Both the position numbers and the translations under genes were made by a program. From Elymus sibiricus (taxonomy: Eukaryota; Streptophyta; Magnoliopsida; Poales; Poaceae), in NCBI GenBank assembly GCA_039707655.1, contig CM077670.1:149400001-149464000 (forward strand): 64,000 nt of DNA. The letters run 5' to 3'. This document shows positions 21,191 to 33,700 of this stretch, in pieces (position 1 is the stretch's first letter; each line of letters starts with the position of its first letter). Below the pieces are notes generated by a model that saw only the letters and a list, made by a program, of their open reading frames with translations, ran no database searches and was not told the DNA's origin.

Positions 21191-22486
21191 AAAAGGACAC
21201 ACATCCTAACGCTTATGCATTCTTGATGACTTTGATGCACAACACACGAAGTAACATTTTTCTTCAATCAATGAAAACTAACCCTCTAAGTGTGAAGAAA
21301 TTAATGAAGAACTTGATTCTCAGAACCCTACGACAATTGTACGCGGTGTCTGAAATCATTATAGTTCTTATACGGTGGGTAATGCCACCACCCACTTCAT
21401 GATGCACTTTAGACTTGAGTTTTTCGTCATTTGCAATTTCGTCAAACTTTTCAAATTCGTCATTTGGAGTTGTTCTTCATTGTTTAAGATAATCTTTCCT
21501 TATTTATATCTGAGTTTTTCATGTCCTCAACAACATTCACATATTACTAATTCTTCAAGTTGTTTTTTCTGTCTATGTGAATGTGATCGAACTGGCTCCC
21601 TTCTATGCTAAGCTCAAACCACTCTGTTCACAATCTCTTCATGAGCATTCTAATTGACACCGTTCAAAGTCTTCACTGTGTCCTTGACAGCTGAAGAAAT
21701 TGCGAACACATTTTAAAATCTTCTATTCAAAGTTTTGGCAGTTGCCACAGTAACTTAATCCCGCGCATCCAATGCGTGGATGAGCGCACTCAAAATGCAT
21801 GTGTGACGCGTGTCGATGAGATGTGAATCGCCAGGGGCTTATCTGTCCAAAATGTTTGGACCGCTCAGTTTGCACCACGCCTATATAAAGGCTTGACTAC
21901 GTCAAACCTAGTTCATTTCACTCTCGCGCCCCTGTCGCTCTCACTCCCAAACCCTAGCGTCGCCACTGGAATTCATCGTCGCCGGAGAAGAAGAGCTTCA
22001 ATGCCTCGACTTCTTCAACGTCGTACTCACGCCGACCGCGGATTTCTTCACCTCCGCCGCCGCCGTAGCTGTCTTTCATCGCCAAGTTAGGGCACGAAAG
22101 ATCTAAGCTGACAATTTCCTTCAACTCGTCGTCCAGTTCATCGAGTTCAACCTTGGGGTAATTAAAATTTATTTTTACTGCCCAAGTTTGATCTTTTTAC
22201 AGTCTAAAATTCTTCAAGTGCTGTTTCTACCACTTCTTTCCAAATCTTCAGCACTTCCTTTTGGCCAGTCTTGGTTATTTCATCTAAGTTACACTTCATG
22301 ATTAGATTGCTCAGTTGTGCAATTGTCTTAATCTATATAGCTCTGAAATCTGAGTCAAGAACACTTAGTGAATTTCTTCAAGACGATAAGGGTCAATTTC
22401 CTCAACTGGATTTATTTTGAAAATCTCTGAGAATGCATGTGACTCTTCCCAATTTCCTCGCAACTATACTCTGTTCACAGGTACCC
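21191..22486 (+). promoter_or_regulatory. Spacer with internal promoter-like block before ORF3 of Copia-2
   Basis: About 1.3 kb without transposition domains. At 21882-21889 is a TATA box (CTATATAAAG). It is followed by C-rich leader sequence including CCCAAACCCTAGCG near 21951, a motif common in plant 5' leaders. A possible leader intron runs 22158-22480 (GTAATT...TTCACAG), and the first downstream ATG is at 22487. Together this looks like a promoter and 5' UTR for ORF3, independent of the LTR. Inference only; no expression data. Confidence 0.5.
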
Positions 22487-25400
22487 ATGTCTGCAGACGA
22501 ATCTCTTGGTTCTCATCAACTTAATTCATTTGCAGCCTTACTTGAGGAAAATCTTCAAAAACCTCAAAAGTTCAAACCCCTCAGTTGAAGAAAATGGCAG
22601 ATGGCAAAAAGCCTCAGATGGGAGGCAAGAGGAAAGAAGAACATACTGCATTCGAGATTCTAGATGAATTATATGCATACTGTACTCCTGATGAAGAAAT
22701 TCATGGGGAAGAAACAGAAAAATAGCGCAAGACGCGCATGCAAAATATCAAGAGGTACTGGACCTATGAATGGCGGAGTTACAATTACGTCACTCCCAAA
22801 ATATGAAGGATTTTGTTGTTAAACCTCCTTGCAAAAGACCACAGTTGGCTCCTGATCAAACAACTGATCCCACAAGCATCAGAAGGGGTGAAGAATTCCC
22901 CAAAGAGTGGGCCAAGCGTCAGGCCAAATTGCAGAAATAGGCTCGGAAGGCTGTTGAAGATTTCAACAGGGCTTCAAAGGCATCAACAAAGACTGGTGCA
23001 GGCTCAAGTGGTAGTGCGCCCAAGAAAGCCATGAACAAGAAGTCGGCTCAAAAGCCAAAACCATCAACTAAAGTGCCCTCACGGCCAAAATCTTCAGCAT
23101 CAAAATCTTCTGCAAAGCCCTCAGAGCCCAAGCCATCATCTTCAAAGGCTTCAGTGCCCAAGGCACCTTCTGTTCCAAGTTCCTCAGTGCCTCTGCCAGC
23201 CAAAAGTTCCTCAATGGCCGCAGCACAAGCTTCAACACCAGTTGTGCTAGCATCCTGCTAGCGCACTGAAGGCTTTCAAACAGCCACAATAGCTGCATCA
23301 AGTGCCTCAGCATCAGGGCATATATCTTCAAACACGCCGATGCTGAAGAAAAAGGCCACATCAGGCAGTGGAACAAGACCGAGCCCCAGAAGCAAGGCTA
23401 TATTGCCTCAGGCTGATGAAAACGACATGGCTGATGAAGATGAGCTTGCAGAATATGTTCAGAGAAGAATGGAAGAAGCCGCTCGTGCCAAGAATACCTC
23501 CATTCCACTTCTTCTTGATCCCAAGAAGATTTTGGAATTTATTGAAATTTGGTGCAAGAAACCTGACACACCCCTTGACGACCTTGATTTGCCACCTGGT
23601 CCTAGTCATGTTCTGTCTACATTTATTCTGAAAGAAAAACACAAAATTGAGCAGGCTAAACTTGTGAGGAAGCAAAAGCTTCAAAAGGAGAAGGAGCTGA
23701 AGAAGAACATGCTAACCATATCTCCTCAGCAGCTGGTTGCACTTCAATCTGAGATCCAAAGGCTGTCTGATGAATATGAGCAGCAAGCCAACCATTGTTG
23801 TGATGTGCGTGACAGATTCATCAAAGTAACCAAGCAAGTGGTTGATGATCATAACAAAAGAGAGGCCTCCAAGCATGGTAATGTAACTCCTTCAAGTTCC
23901 TCAGCTCCACCTCAAGCTCCTCAGGCCAGTGAGACTGCGCCTTCATCTCCTCCGCTAGTCCAAGCCAGGGCAACTGAAGAAGTTGCGCCTGAAGAAACTG
24001 CCAGGGCGACTGCATCAGTCGCGCCTGAAGAAATTGTACCACCAAATTCCTCAGCAGCTGCGCCTGAACCGTCTTCATCTCTGAAGCTCATTACACTTCC
24101 TTCTGCATCAGAAGTGAAGAAAACAAAGGCTGCCGAGAAAAGAAAAGCATCAGCACCACCTACCACTAAAACTGTGAAGAAGTTGAAGATGGCTCCAATG
24201 TCTTCAACTGAGCCAATTGATGCCATCCCAATTTCATTGGCACCCCCGATTTGGAATGTTGAAGAATTCCAGATTATTCCATATGGTGTGGATTATGTCA
24301 TCCCACCATTTGATGAAGAAGAGACTACCCACTCTGCTACTTCTACAGAGCTAGTGGATGAAGAAACTGAAGTTGAAGCAGATGCTGCACTTCATCAGGT
24401 ATCATCACCTCCAGTCTGTGTGACTGATGAAAATCCTGCTTCTCATAGAAGCAATGATGAAATTGATGAGGATGTGGATGTGGGCTCCACAATGCCAGTT
24501 ATGCATGATGACTTCTGGGATGATGCTCACCCAAACTCACCCCTCACCACGCCTCTCACACAAGTACCTCAGTCGCCTGCAATTACTGAGGATGTTCACA
24601 CTGGTTCTGAAGGACTTCAACCATCCCTTCAGACCATCACTGAACAAATTCTAGCTGCATCAGCTGAAGAAACTATGCAACATGTGACAGATGAAGAAGT
24701 TGCACCTCCTCCACCTCAACAAGAAGAACCAGCTCCCTCAGCAGATTCTGAAACAGTTCCGTTTGCAATAGCAGAGGAAGTTGCGAAGTCTTTGGCCATC
24801 ATGGATCCCAATGATTCAATGGGCTCTCTGAGACCCATCTTTGATGTGAGGCCAAAGAAGATAAACCTTGAGCCAGTGCCTTCAATGCCCAAAGTTGGCA
24901 AAAGCATGAGAAGAACCAAGTTTGACAATGCTGCCTTCTTTGAAGAGAAGAATTTCTTCATAGGCGAGTCACCTTATGACTCTGCAAAAATCAAGCATCA
25001 AAGATTTTGGACCAATGCTCAAATGAACTATTATTCATCACTCCTGTTTGACAAGAACAAAGTCTTCCCGCATCGCCATATTCCTCATGTGGATATGGAA
25101 TCCCTACCATGCTTTAGGCCAGTATTGGCTGTTCTTCATGATGCCGGGCTACTCAGTTTCATCACTGATGTCTGTGACTGGAATGAAGAGCTTATTCTTC
25201 AATTTTAAGCCACATTGCATCTTTCTGGTGATGTTGATGACATTCATTCATGGGCTCTCGACTGGATGAGTGAGAACACACACTATAAGGCTCCTGCTGA
25301 TGAATTGCTTCGAGCTCTTCGTGTTGATTTGCCCTTTACTGATGCCAGAAAAATTTATGAAGATCCTGAGTTGTCTAACCATCTGATGCAAGTGCTGATG

Positions 25401-25619
25401 AAGCTGTTGGCTGAAGGAGAAGCTCCAAGGACCACCTTCCTTGTGAAAGATTTGCTATTTGTGCCAAGGACAGTATATCGCTTTTTGGCCAAAACCCTCA
25501 GTCCTATCAAAGGCCACAATTCTGAGACTAAAGAAGTTGTGGGAATCATGAAGAACTTGCTATTCAATATCATCCATGGTATTCCTATCAACATACATGA
25601 TATTCTTCAGGGGCGTTAG
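22487..25619 (+). pseudogene. Copia-2 ORF3 (env-like position, plant transposon protein type)
   Basis: Third gene of the Sirevirus, after pol. Likely start ATG 22487 (MSADESLG). A small shift near 22560 leads to MADGKKPQMGGKRK (22594), with TAG near 22722, another shift by 22850, TAG at about 22938 and TAG at about 23260. From there one frame is open to TAA 25206, then continues in the same frame to 25619. Content: Ala/Ser/Pro-rich low complexity (23040-23330), a Lys/Glu coiled coil (23620-23790), a Pro/Glu-rich acidic middle, then a globular end (WTNAQMNYYSSLLFDKNKVF, SFITDVCDWNEELI, LHLSGDVDDIHSWALDW) resembling the 'putative plant transposon protein' family. No signal peptide or membrane helix seen, so 'envelope' is positional only. 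Confidence 0.75.
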
Positions 25620-25649
25620 TTCTCAGTTTCATCTCCTTTTGGTCATCTG

Positions 25650-26141
25650 ATGACAAAGGGGGAGAAATTTGAGTTAGTCTTCAAGCGGGTCATATATCGG
25701 GCTATTTCTTTTGCTAAGTTGCAACTCTTGGTTTTTCATTTGATTCGCTCCTTTGATGAGTTGTAACTTAATAACTATTGGTGGTTTGACACTCTTCTAT
25801 GACGTTTTATTTGCATGTGTGATTATGCTCTGATCCTCATATATATATGTGTGTGCATGCATGTTATAATTCGTCAGACACCAATTTTCATCATGCATTC
25901 AAATTCTTCAATATCTTATGATCATGCATGATTGGATTCCAAGATATAGGGGGAGATCTCCACAATTTCAACCTGCCACGTGCATTTGCAATCCAAAGCA
26001 AATTCTTCATATGCACATCTTTAGGGGGAGCTCCTCTTTATCATGTAACCAATGTCTTCACATTCTATACTTACACTTCCATTATTTTACTCCCGTTGAA
26101 AACTTAACAGATTTGTCATCAATCACCGAAAAGGGGGATAT
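25650..26141 (+). promoter_or_regulatory. Multiplied polypurine tracts of Copia-2
   Basis: Four tract-like G-runs in 500 bp: AAAGGGGGAGAAA (25655-25667), TAGGGGGAGA (25947-25956), TTAGGGGGAG (26021-26030) and AAAAGGGGGATA (26129-26140). The last touches the 3' LTR and should be the plus-strand primer. Repeated tracts before the 3' LTR are a known Sirevirus feature. Confidence 0.8.
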
Positions 26142-27546
26142 TGTAAGTGCATCAAGTGCCCCCTTAGTGGTTTTGGAGTATTGAAGACAAATAGGTTAAG
26201 GGACTAATGTGTTTGTGAGTATACATAGGAGAAAATAGTCCCTGAAGACTTGGTTTAAACTCGGAAGGTGACACCTAAAAATGTATTTCTTCAAGTGAAG
26301 AATTTGGTGCGGCCTGTGAAGAATTTGATGTGTAGACTTTGAAGCTTGAAGACTATGTTTTCATAGTTTCTTTTCTTCTCATTTGAGTCATAGGAAAAAC
26401 CGTACTGCTAAAGGGGGTCTAAGTGAAACATTTATCATACTTCAAAGCGATGCTCAAACCTATACAAACTTAAGCCGCTTCGAGTGAAGCCTTTGGAAAT
26501 CTCCGGAATAGCTGACGAATTTCCAAGTGACAGTGACGAAGTTCATCTGTTCTCTGACGAATTTGGTCAGGCTGAGGAGTTAGGATTTTGCTAGTGCGAT
26601 CTGCCTATCGTGAGGAAATAGAGTGCCCCGGCGAAATTGAGAGCTTAATTTCTGATCATTGCTGCGCCGCGTGCTAGCTGTCGAGTGGATTCTTATCCTG
26701 GCAATAGTCTTGTCTGAGAAGGGCATTTATGACAATTCATGTCGGGTTGCCCCTGGCTATAAATAGCCGCCCCCCCACAACCACTAGTTGGTTGGCTGCT
26801 CTAGAGGGAACTTGACACTTGTCATTTGAGAGCAACCCTTCCTCTGACAACTTTGTGAGAACCCAAGTGAGGAAAAACCCAACCAGAGCCTAAGTGACAG
26901 AGCATCACTGAAGAAGTTGATTTGTGTGATCCGATGCTTATTACCTTTGAAGACTGTCATTCTTCCAGACGGTTAGGCATCATGTTCTGAGCATCCAAGA
27001 GTAATTGTGGCATGCCGGTGAACAAGTCTGTGAAGGTTTTGGATCTCTACCTTGAAGACTTACCATGAGTGATTGGGCAAGGTCTAAGTGACCTTAGCTC
27101 AAGAGAAATATGATGAGGACTAAGTGTCCTTCGAGGTAAGACTCAGCCGCCTCAACTAGATGTACAGTTGATACAGCAACTAGAACTGGTCTACCAAATT
27201 ACTGTGTCATCATCGAGCCCAACCGGTTTCAAATTCCTCACCCTTTACCTTTTCGCAATTCTGCTGCTGAAGAACTTGTGCTGTACTTTTCTGAAAAATT
27301 TGAACTGAAGACTTTCATTATGCTACTTTTCATTTCTTCAGTTCATCTTCCTCATGCATGTTCGCCTATATGATTTCATGTTCTTCACTTGTCTGTATTT
27401 CATATGCATGCTACTTATATCTGTGTCGATCTAGTTTCGTATCTGTTTCTATTTCGTCACTCTGATTTTCGTCAAAATCTTCGGAGTTTGACAAATTTTT
27501 AAAAATCTCCCATTCACCCCCCTCTGGGAGTAAACTTGCGCTTTCA
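26142..27546 (+). repeat. 3' LTR of Copia-2
   Basis: 1405 bp, TGTAAGTGCATC to GCTTTCA, with TATA box CTATAAATAGCC at 26758-26769. Followed directly by base 4 onward of the D LTR. Confidence 0.95.
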
Positions 27547-28471
27547 CGGTGTACTAAAGCATGGGTGCCCTCGTACCCTGACTTGTGCATTGGCAGTTGT
27601 AGCCTTCCTGACGGCAAGGGCTTGCCGGAGGGTTGTTGTGACCCAAGACTTAGATTATACAAGACCGTGAAGAAGACCTCAAGGAAGGTCATCGCGAAGT
27701 ACTATTCTAGTACTGAAGATCAACATTGCCCTTGCCGGCAAGCTTCGTACCGGCAAGGTGAAGACCAAGACTCTGGTTGCCGGGAAGCTCCTTGCCGGCA
27801 AGGAAAGGCCTGGCAAGCTCCGCTCCAGCCGGCTTGTTCTGTCCCATTATCTCTCCACCTCATCATCGGCTAGATAAGCACGCATGATAGGTGTCGAGCG
27901 GGCAGGCTGTCAACATAGCTGGCCAGGGCATGTGTCAACATGCCACGTAGATATTAACTTTGATGACACCCATCCCAGGGACGTGTCAAGATAACAGGAG
28001 GGCGCCAGGACCGGTGGTAAAGATCTTTTGCCCAAAGCCTCACCTCCCCGACGTAGCACCTAACGGTGGATTAAATGTGCTTGTCCTACCCCGTCTGGAG
28101 ATAAACGTGGTGACGGTGCAAGTCACTATTCATACCCTGTAAATGACCGTATTAGCCACTGTGGTAACCCCTTGGCCTATAAAAGGAGGCCCACGGCTAC
28201 ACTTAGAACGGTCGACTCCTAGTTCAATTACACGCTGTAGCTGCACTTCCCGTGCACCTTGCTGGCAAGCTGCGCTCTTTGTAACCTTTGAACTCATACA
28301 CAATTAAACCACCAGAACAGGAGTAGGGTTTTACACTCACAGCGGCCCGAACCTGGATAAATCATTGCTTGTGCTCATATCTACTAGCCCTGCTCTTTGT
28401 AGTATATTGATCCCGCAGCCGAACCACAAAGGGATCCTCTCGATCCCATAGGTTGTCATTTTCCCACGACA
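27547..28471 (+). repeat. 5' LTR of element D (missing first 3 bp here)
   Basis: Starts CGGTGTACTAAAG, matching the element C LTR from base 4 on, and ends CCCACGACA at 28471. TATA box TATAAAAGGAGG at 28179-28190. Several GCCGGCAAG-type motifs lie at 27600-27820. The missing TGT is explained by the Copia-2 insertion, with the first 8 bp at 8620-8627. Confidence 0.9.
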
Positions 28472-28475
28472 TCTT

Positions 28476-28493
28476 TGGCGCGCCAGGCAGGGG
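28476..28493 (+). promoter_or_regulatory. Presumed primer binding site of element D
   Basis: TGGCGCGCCAGGCAGGGG, one base different from that of element C, with the same palindromic TGGCGCGCCA. Confidence 0.7.
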
Positions 28494-28550
28494 GTCTTAT
28501 ATTACGAATCAGTGTTCGTAGTGTGATTACTGGCTCCATCACCTTCATCG

Positions 28551-29627
28551 ATGGCACCGAAGAAGAAGACCGGAGCCACGATGGCTCCCACCACCTCCAA
28601 GTGGCCTTCCCAGGTGTCCAGAGATGGCGCAGGTGGCGCAGTCGGCGCGGGCACTACGGTTGGGACAGCCGGGGCAGGAGGCGCCGGCGGTGCGGGTGTC
28701 CAACATCCCCACCATGCCGGCGATCGCAGTCAGCACACCGGAGATGGCGCGGACGGCCAACTCCAACAACCCGCTGGTGAGCACGATCATCCCAGTATTA
28801 CAATTCGGACCGGTGCGAACCAGGACCCCGCCGTCGTGACGTCCAAGGACGGAGCGGTGACGTCTAACAACGCTGCAGCAGGACGTGTGCAGTGACCATC
28901 GCAAGATGGGTGCGCCACACTTCCCCACGACGCTGGTGGTCCTGGATGGTGTTAAGCCGGCCCTGAGCATCGTCCTCATGATGCTCAGGCTCCACCACCA
29001 CCACGCCAACCCGTTGGTGAACATGCACCGCGGCAGTAGGTACGCGACGAGCTCCCTCCTGGCCCTGCCAGGAGTCAAACGCCGTCCCGTTCCGTGTTTC
29101 CTGCCATGCCAACCACCGCGGCAGAGGCCATGGCGCGAGTTCAAATGCTTTTGAACTTTCCGCCAGCCCCAGACAAGATGGAAGAATGGAGGGCCACCAT
29201 TCAGAGCCTCATCAGTTTTGCCGATCCCGGCAAGACACGGGATGTGGGCCCCTCCAGACGACCACCCATAGTGCCGGCAGGACCATCTGGCTGCCGTGCC
29301 AGAGACGGTGCACCAGCGGTGTAGTCGCCTCCACGCCAACAGCCACAGCGGCAGCAAGCTCGCCGATTGGATGACCAGGACACTATGTCCATGGCATCGT
29401 CCGATCCGCGGGGCAGCCGAGACCAGTGCCAAGTGCTCCACGAACATCGCGACGAAGATGCCCATATGAAGATTGAGCGGCACCGGGAGGCACGCCGTCT
29501 ATTAGACGACCGTGCCGGGCCAACAGTATACATGCCAGTGTCAGGGCACACTGGGTGCTTTCCTTACGAGGTGGGCTGCCCAGTGTTTACTCATGAGCTG
29601 CGGCAAGTTTGCTGGCCGTCCGCCCGC
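28551..29627 (+). pseudogene. gag: Element D gag, N-terminal part
   Basis: ATG at 28551 (MAPKKKTGA), matching the element C start. A low-complexity Gly/Ala/Thr-rich start is followed by AEAMARVQMLLNFPPAPDKMEEW (in part; 29118-29190), which corresponds to ALARAQLLLDFPPAAEKLDEW in C, and YEVGCPVFTHELRQV at about 29568-29613. Stops in frame: TGA 28893, TGA and TAG in 28950-29045, and TAG near 29322. Interrupted at 29627 by E within W-P-S-A-R; resumes at 60700. Confidence 0.85.
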
Positions 29628-30114
29628 TGTCGGTACCAAAACCTGCAGATCTCGGGTAGGGGATCCGAACTGTGGGTCTAGGAATCAATGGGTAACAGAG
29701 AACGTAGAGACGGCGATTTACCCAAGTTCGGGCCCTCTCGAAGAGGTAATACCCTACGTCCTGCTAGATTGTATTGATGTGATTGTATGAAGGTTACAGA
29801 GTTGATCTACCTCGAGATCGGATGGACTAAACCCTAGGCAATGGATAAGATGATGCTCTACGGACTAAGCCTTCTGGTTTATATAGACACCAGAAGGTCC
29901 TAGGGTTACATATGGCCGGTTACCATCAGGGGATAAACATGCTGGTCACGCCAATTATTCCTTGGAGGAGACACCAAGTCTTCGGAGGTTTCCTTCTGAT
30001 ACACGGGGTCGCCCACAATCCGGCCTTCCATCGACGAGTAGAGAGCGGCCCACCAGCCCAGCCTACGAGAGATAGACCGGCAGCCCAAGTACCCCCTAGT
30101 CCGGGACACCCTCA
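29628..30114 (-). repeat. 3' LTR of element E
   Basis: 487 bp, read on the minus strand as TGAGGGTGTCCCGGACTAGG to GGTACCGACA. TATA box TCTATATAAACC (minus) at about 29877-29888. The polypurine tract TTCGGGGGCTAC (minus) abuts it at 30115-30126. Confidence 0.95.
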
Positions 30115-30719
30115 GTAGCCCCCGAACTAGTCTTCGAAGCCGAGGTAGACGCCGAACACCATCAGTTTTGTGGACCAGTTCCCTTCCTTCTGTGATATCA
30201 ATGACCGGCCTGTATCTCCTCTGAGTCGAGTCTTTAAGTGTTGCCTGGCCGCACACGCCACGAAATACACTTCGGTCGCCAAGGGGTATCGATAACTTAG
30301 CCTCGAAGGTTAGTTACCTCGGTATGAACAGTACCCCCATCTAACAACTTTTTACCGAAGGGTCACAATGCACCACGATCACGAGTTGTTTTATGAAAAA
30401 CTTGATCCACGGTTCGAGGCGGTTTTTTCATTGGCACGTCCCATCGATATGGAGATCGTGCGCTGGTTTTAAGGGATATGATCAAAAATCTACCCCACCC
30501 CACGCGCGCATGATGGCATGGTTACATGGGGAAATGGCGAGGACTGCAGTGCAGTAAAGGGGCCGTGGGTTTTACATCCCATAAAAGGGGAACGGTCTCC
30601 ATTTCCTTCGCACGCTCCCATCTCTGCCTTTGCCATTGCCTTCCCCATTCTTTGAGCTCCAGCACCCAGATCCACTTTCCTATCCAAGAACCTTTCCGGC
30701 CGCCAATTTCAATCCAGCA
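30115..30719 (+). promoter_or_regulatory. Polypurine tract of E and promoter region of its antisense gene
   Basis: Non-coding. The minus-strand polypurine tract lies at 30115-30126. Toward the right, a plus-strand TATA-like CCCATAAAAGGGG occurs at 30588-30600, 120-130 bp before the ATG of the antisense gene, with a C/T-rich leader after it. The same CATAAAAGGG-type box precedes the antisense gene of C. Confidence 0.6.
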
Positions 30720-33700
30720 ATGGCGGGCTGGTCCATAGGCAAGTGGGAGGCGTCCGTCATCACTGAGAGCGCCATCTTGGAGCTGAAGGACGTGGACTAT
30801 CTCCCCGCCAACATCGCCCACCGTGCCCCAGAGGCCGGCCAGGTCGTCCCCACGCCGCGGCAGGGCGAGAGGGTGGTATTCCTGCCCCACTTCATTCGAG
30901 GTCTGGGCTTTCCCCTCCATCCCTTCGTCAGGGGACTTATGTTCTTCTACGGGCTTGATTTCCATGATCTCGCGCCGAACTCCTTCCTCCACATCTCGGC
31001 CTTCATCATCATCTGCGAGGCCTTTCTTCAGATCCGGCCACACTTCGGCCTGTGGCTGAAGATCTTCAATATCAAGCCGAAGATCGTCGATGGCCAGCAG
31101 GCGGACTGTGGGGGTGCGATGGTCAGCAAGCTCCCCCGAGTGGAGTGGCCAGAGGGCACCTTCATCGAGACCGTCAAGGTCTGGCAGAAGGAATGGTTCT
31201 ACATCACCGAGCCAAGGAGCACGGATTGGGGGGCGATTCCGGCCTTCCGATCCAGACCCCCTATGAGGCTGGTCTCATGGACCAAGAAAGGCCTCGACTG
31301 GGGGGTGAACAAGGAGGTGGCGCAGCTGCAGAGCCGGATTGCCAAGATGATAGAGCAGGGTGTCGAGCTGCCCAACGTGATCCAGATCATGCTCGGCCGC
31401 CGAATCCTTCCATGCCAGGACAGGGCCTCCCCCATGTGGGCCTACAAGCCCGAAGACCCGGCCACCGTGCGCAACTTCTTCTGCACCTCCCACGCTCAGC
31501 TGTGGAGGGCACTGTTCAAGCCGCAGAAGGACTGGCCGGCCGAGGAGGAAGACATCAGACTCGACACCGCAAATCCCCCACGGGAGGTATGACTAATTTT
31601 GTTCTTATACGCGAACTGTTCCCTTTTGATAAGGTACTTAGCTTTTTTACTTCCCATCCATAGAACTAGCTGAAGAAGGCCGAGCGGATCAACAGTCCGG
31701 CGCCACTGCCAGAGGGGCCCAGGACACCCCTACTGACGGCCATGTTGGCTGTGGAGCCATACGAGGCGCCGGAGAGGAAGGAGAAGAAAGACCAGAAGAG
31801 GGAGGCCAGAGAGGGCCTCCGCTCCCGAGGACCCCCGGACACTGGATCCGGGGACACCCATGCTCCCTCCGCACAAGAGGAGGAAAAGGAGCAGGGAGGA
31901 GATGGGGAGGAAGACAATTCCTCCCGAACAGGAAAAAGGGCGGCGTCCGAAGACGTTGAGGAGGAGCCGCTTCGCCCCTCCCTCAAGAGAGCATGCAGGG
32001 CCAAGGTGGCCCTGTCCGACAATAGCTCGGCTTCTGCCGAGGACTCCGAGGCCTCCGAAGAGGTTCCTCGGAGGATCCCCAGGGCCAAACCGCAGGCCCA
32101 AAGGTATGCATTCCTGTATCCGCATAAGTGTTTTTGGCCAAACTAAGCTCAATATCAATCACTTTTTGCTTTTGACATCGCAGCCCGCTACGCGACCTCC
32201 CCACCGACTGAGTCTCGGAGGGGGACTCTCCACCGGCCGTGCTGGCGGAGAGCGGGACCGAATCGCACGCCTCGCCTCCCCCAATCGTCGAGGAGGCCGA
32301 GGAGGTCCTGTCGAGGAGGACCCCTCCCGTGCCGCACACAGGGGGACGGGGCGACATCATCATGGCCGAGGCGAACACCTCAGTCGCCGAAGACGAGGAG
32401 GGGAGGTCCTCTCTGGTTAACAAAGAGGAGGAGCTCGGACAATCTGAGCTCTCTCTGAGAGCGGCTCCGGAGTCGTCAAGGCGTCCGGAGTCGGGCACTC
32501 CGGTCCTCGAGAGGGAAGAAACCGAAGTGCCCCTACCACCCCCGCCCGCCCCCGAGCTATCATCGACTGGGTGGCCGGATGAGATGGAGGATGCTCTAAC
32601 CAGCTCCTCTATCGCCGAAAAGCACCGTGCCCTTATGGGCGTGGTGTTGCAAAGTCTTCGGTCCGTGGATAGCGGACTGAAGGAGGCTTTCAATGGCCTT
32701 CTCACAGGCTTCAAGGTGAGCCAAGTAATGTTTTCCCTTAAAGAATTTCTTTGGTACAAATGTATAGCCTCATACATAGTAGCCCCCGAGACTCTGACTG
32801 GCTTGATCAAAGCCGGTCAGAGGATCAAAAATCAATATCTCGGATACTAATGTGCGTAGAGTGATGCGTAGGCGTCGTCTTCGGCAGCAGCCGTCAACAC
32901 CGAGGAGTTGGCCGAGCTGAATCGGAAGCTAAAAAGCTCCGAGGACGACCTCAGCCTAGTGAACAAGAGGTTCAACGAGGCACAAGGTAAGTCCGAACTG
33001 CAGTATTTACTACAGCCGTTGCATTTTTGTTAAGTAAGGTTTAAAGTAGCCTAAACGGAATCAGTGGATATGACTACAGCTACCGTCGCGGAGGTCGAGA
33101 ACCTCAAGGCCGCGCTAAGGACGGCTTAGCTAGAAGCGGCGGAGCAGAGGTCGGCAGCCGAACAATCAGCTGCCGAACTGACAACGGTGAAAACCGCTAG
33201 TCAGAAGCACGAAGCCAGAGTGGCGGAAGTGCAACAAGAGCTCGCGGATGCCGTCACAAAGTGTGAGGCTCTCGAGCAGAAGAATAAAGAGCAGGCCTCC
33301 AAGCTAACCTCAATGGGGTCGGTGGCCAAGGAAGCGCGGACAGAGGCGCGTGGCTACCAGGAGGAACTCTGCCAAGTGAAGCTTATTGCGGATGGTAAGC
33401 CATATTTGCTGCAAAGTGTCTTTGGAGGTAACAGGTTCGCTTTGCTCACGTTGGTGTGGCGTTCTGCAGGCGCCTTTGCGGACCTCCCGAGGAGTACGGC
33501 TGATGCAGCGAGGTTCTTCGCCGCCCAGGAGGGTCGGGCCGAACAAAGGCTATTTTGGGCGCAATTTCAAGCGCCCGAACACCCTCCCCTCCTTAACAAC
33601 CAGATGAAGCAGCTGATGGAGCTGCATCGGATGGTAGAGCCCATGATGAAGGACCTCTGCGTCAAGCTGTGGCCTTCAGAGCCACTACCGAGCAGCTATT

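Larger units (their letters stand above)
8628..27546 (+). mobile_element. Copia-2: complete Sirevirus-type element carrying a nested Gypsy
   Basis: About 13.7 kb without the nested element C. Order: 5' LTR (8628-9280 plus 14467-15217), primer binding site, gag, protease, integrase, RT, RNase H, a promoter-like spacer, a third ORF, several polypurine tracts and the 3' LTR (26142-27546). Size, the extra ORF after pol and multiplied polypurine tracts are Sirevirus traits. Flanks are CAGTG (8623-8627) and CGGTG (27547-27551), a 5-bp target duplication with one change. The right flank starts exactly at base 4 of the D LTR, as expected if insertion followed base 8 of that LTR. All genes are damaged. 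Confidence 0.93.

Noticed and set aside
22487..25619. ORF3 as a true envelope protein
   Set aside because: No signal peptide, transmembrane helix or cysteine/glycosylation pattern is seen; only the position resembles env.
28545..29483. 312-codon open frame on the minus strand over D gag
   Set aside because: Low complexity, no domain, and it overlaps the D gag frame, which aligns to C.
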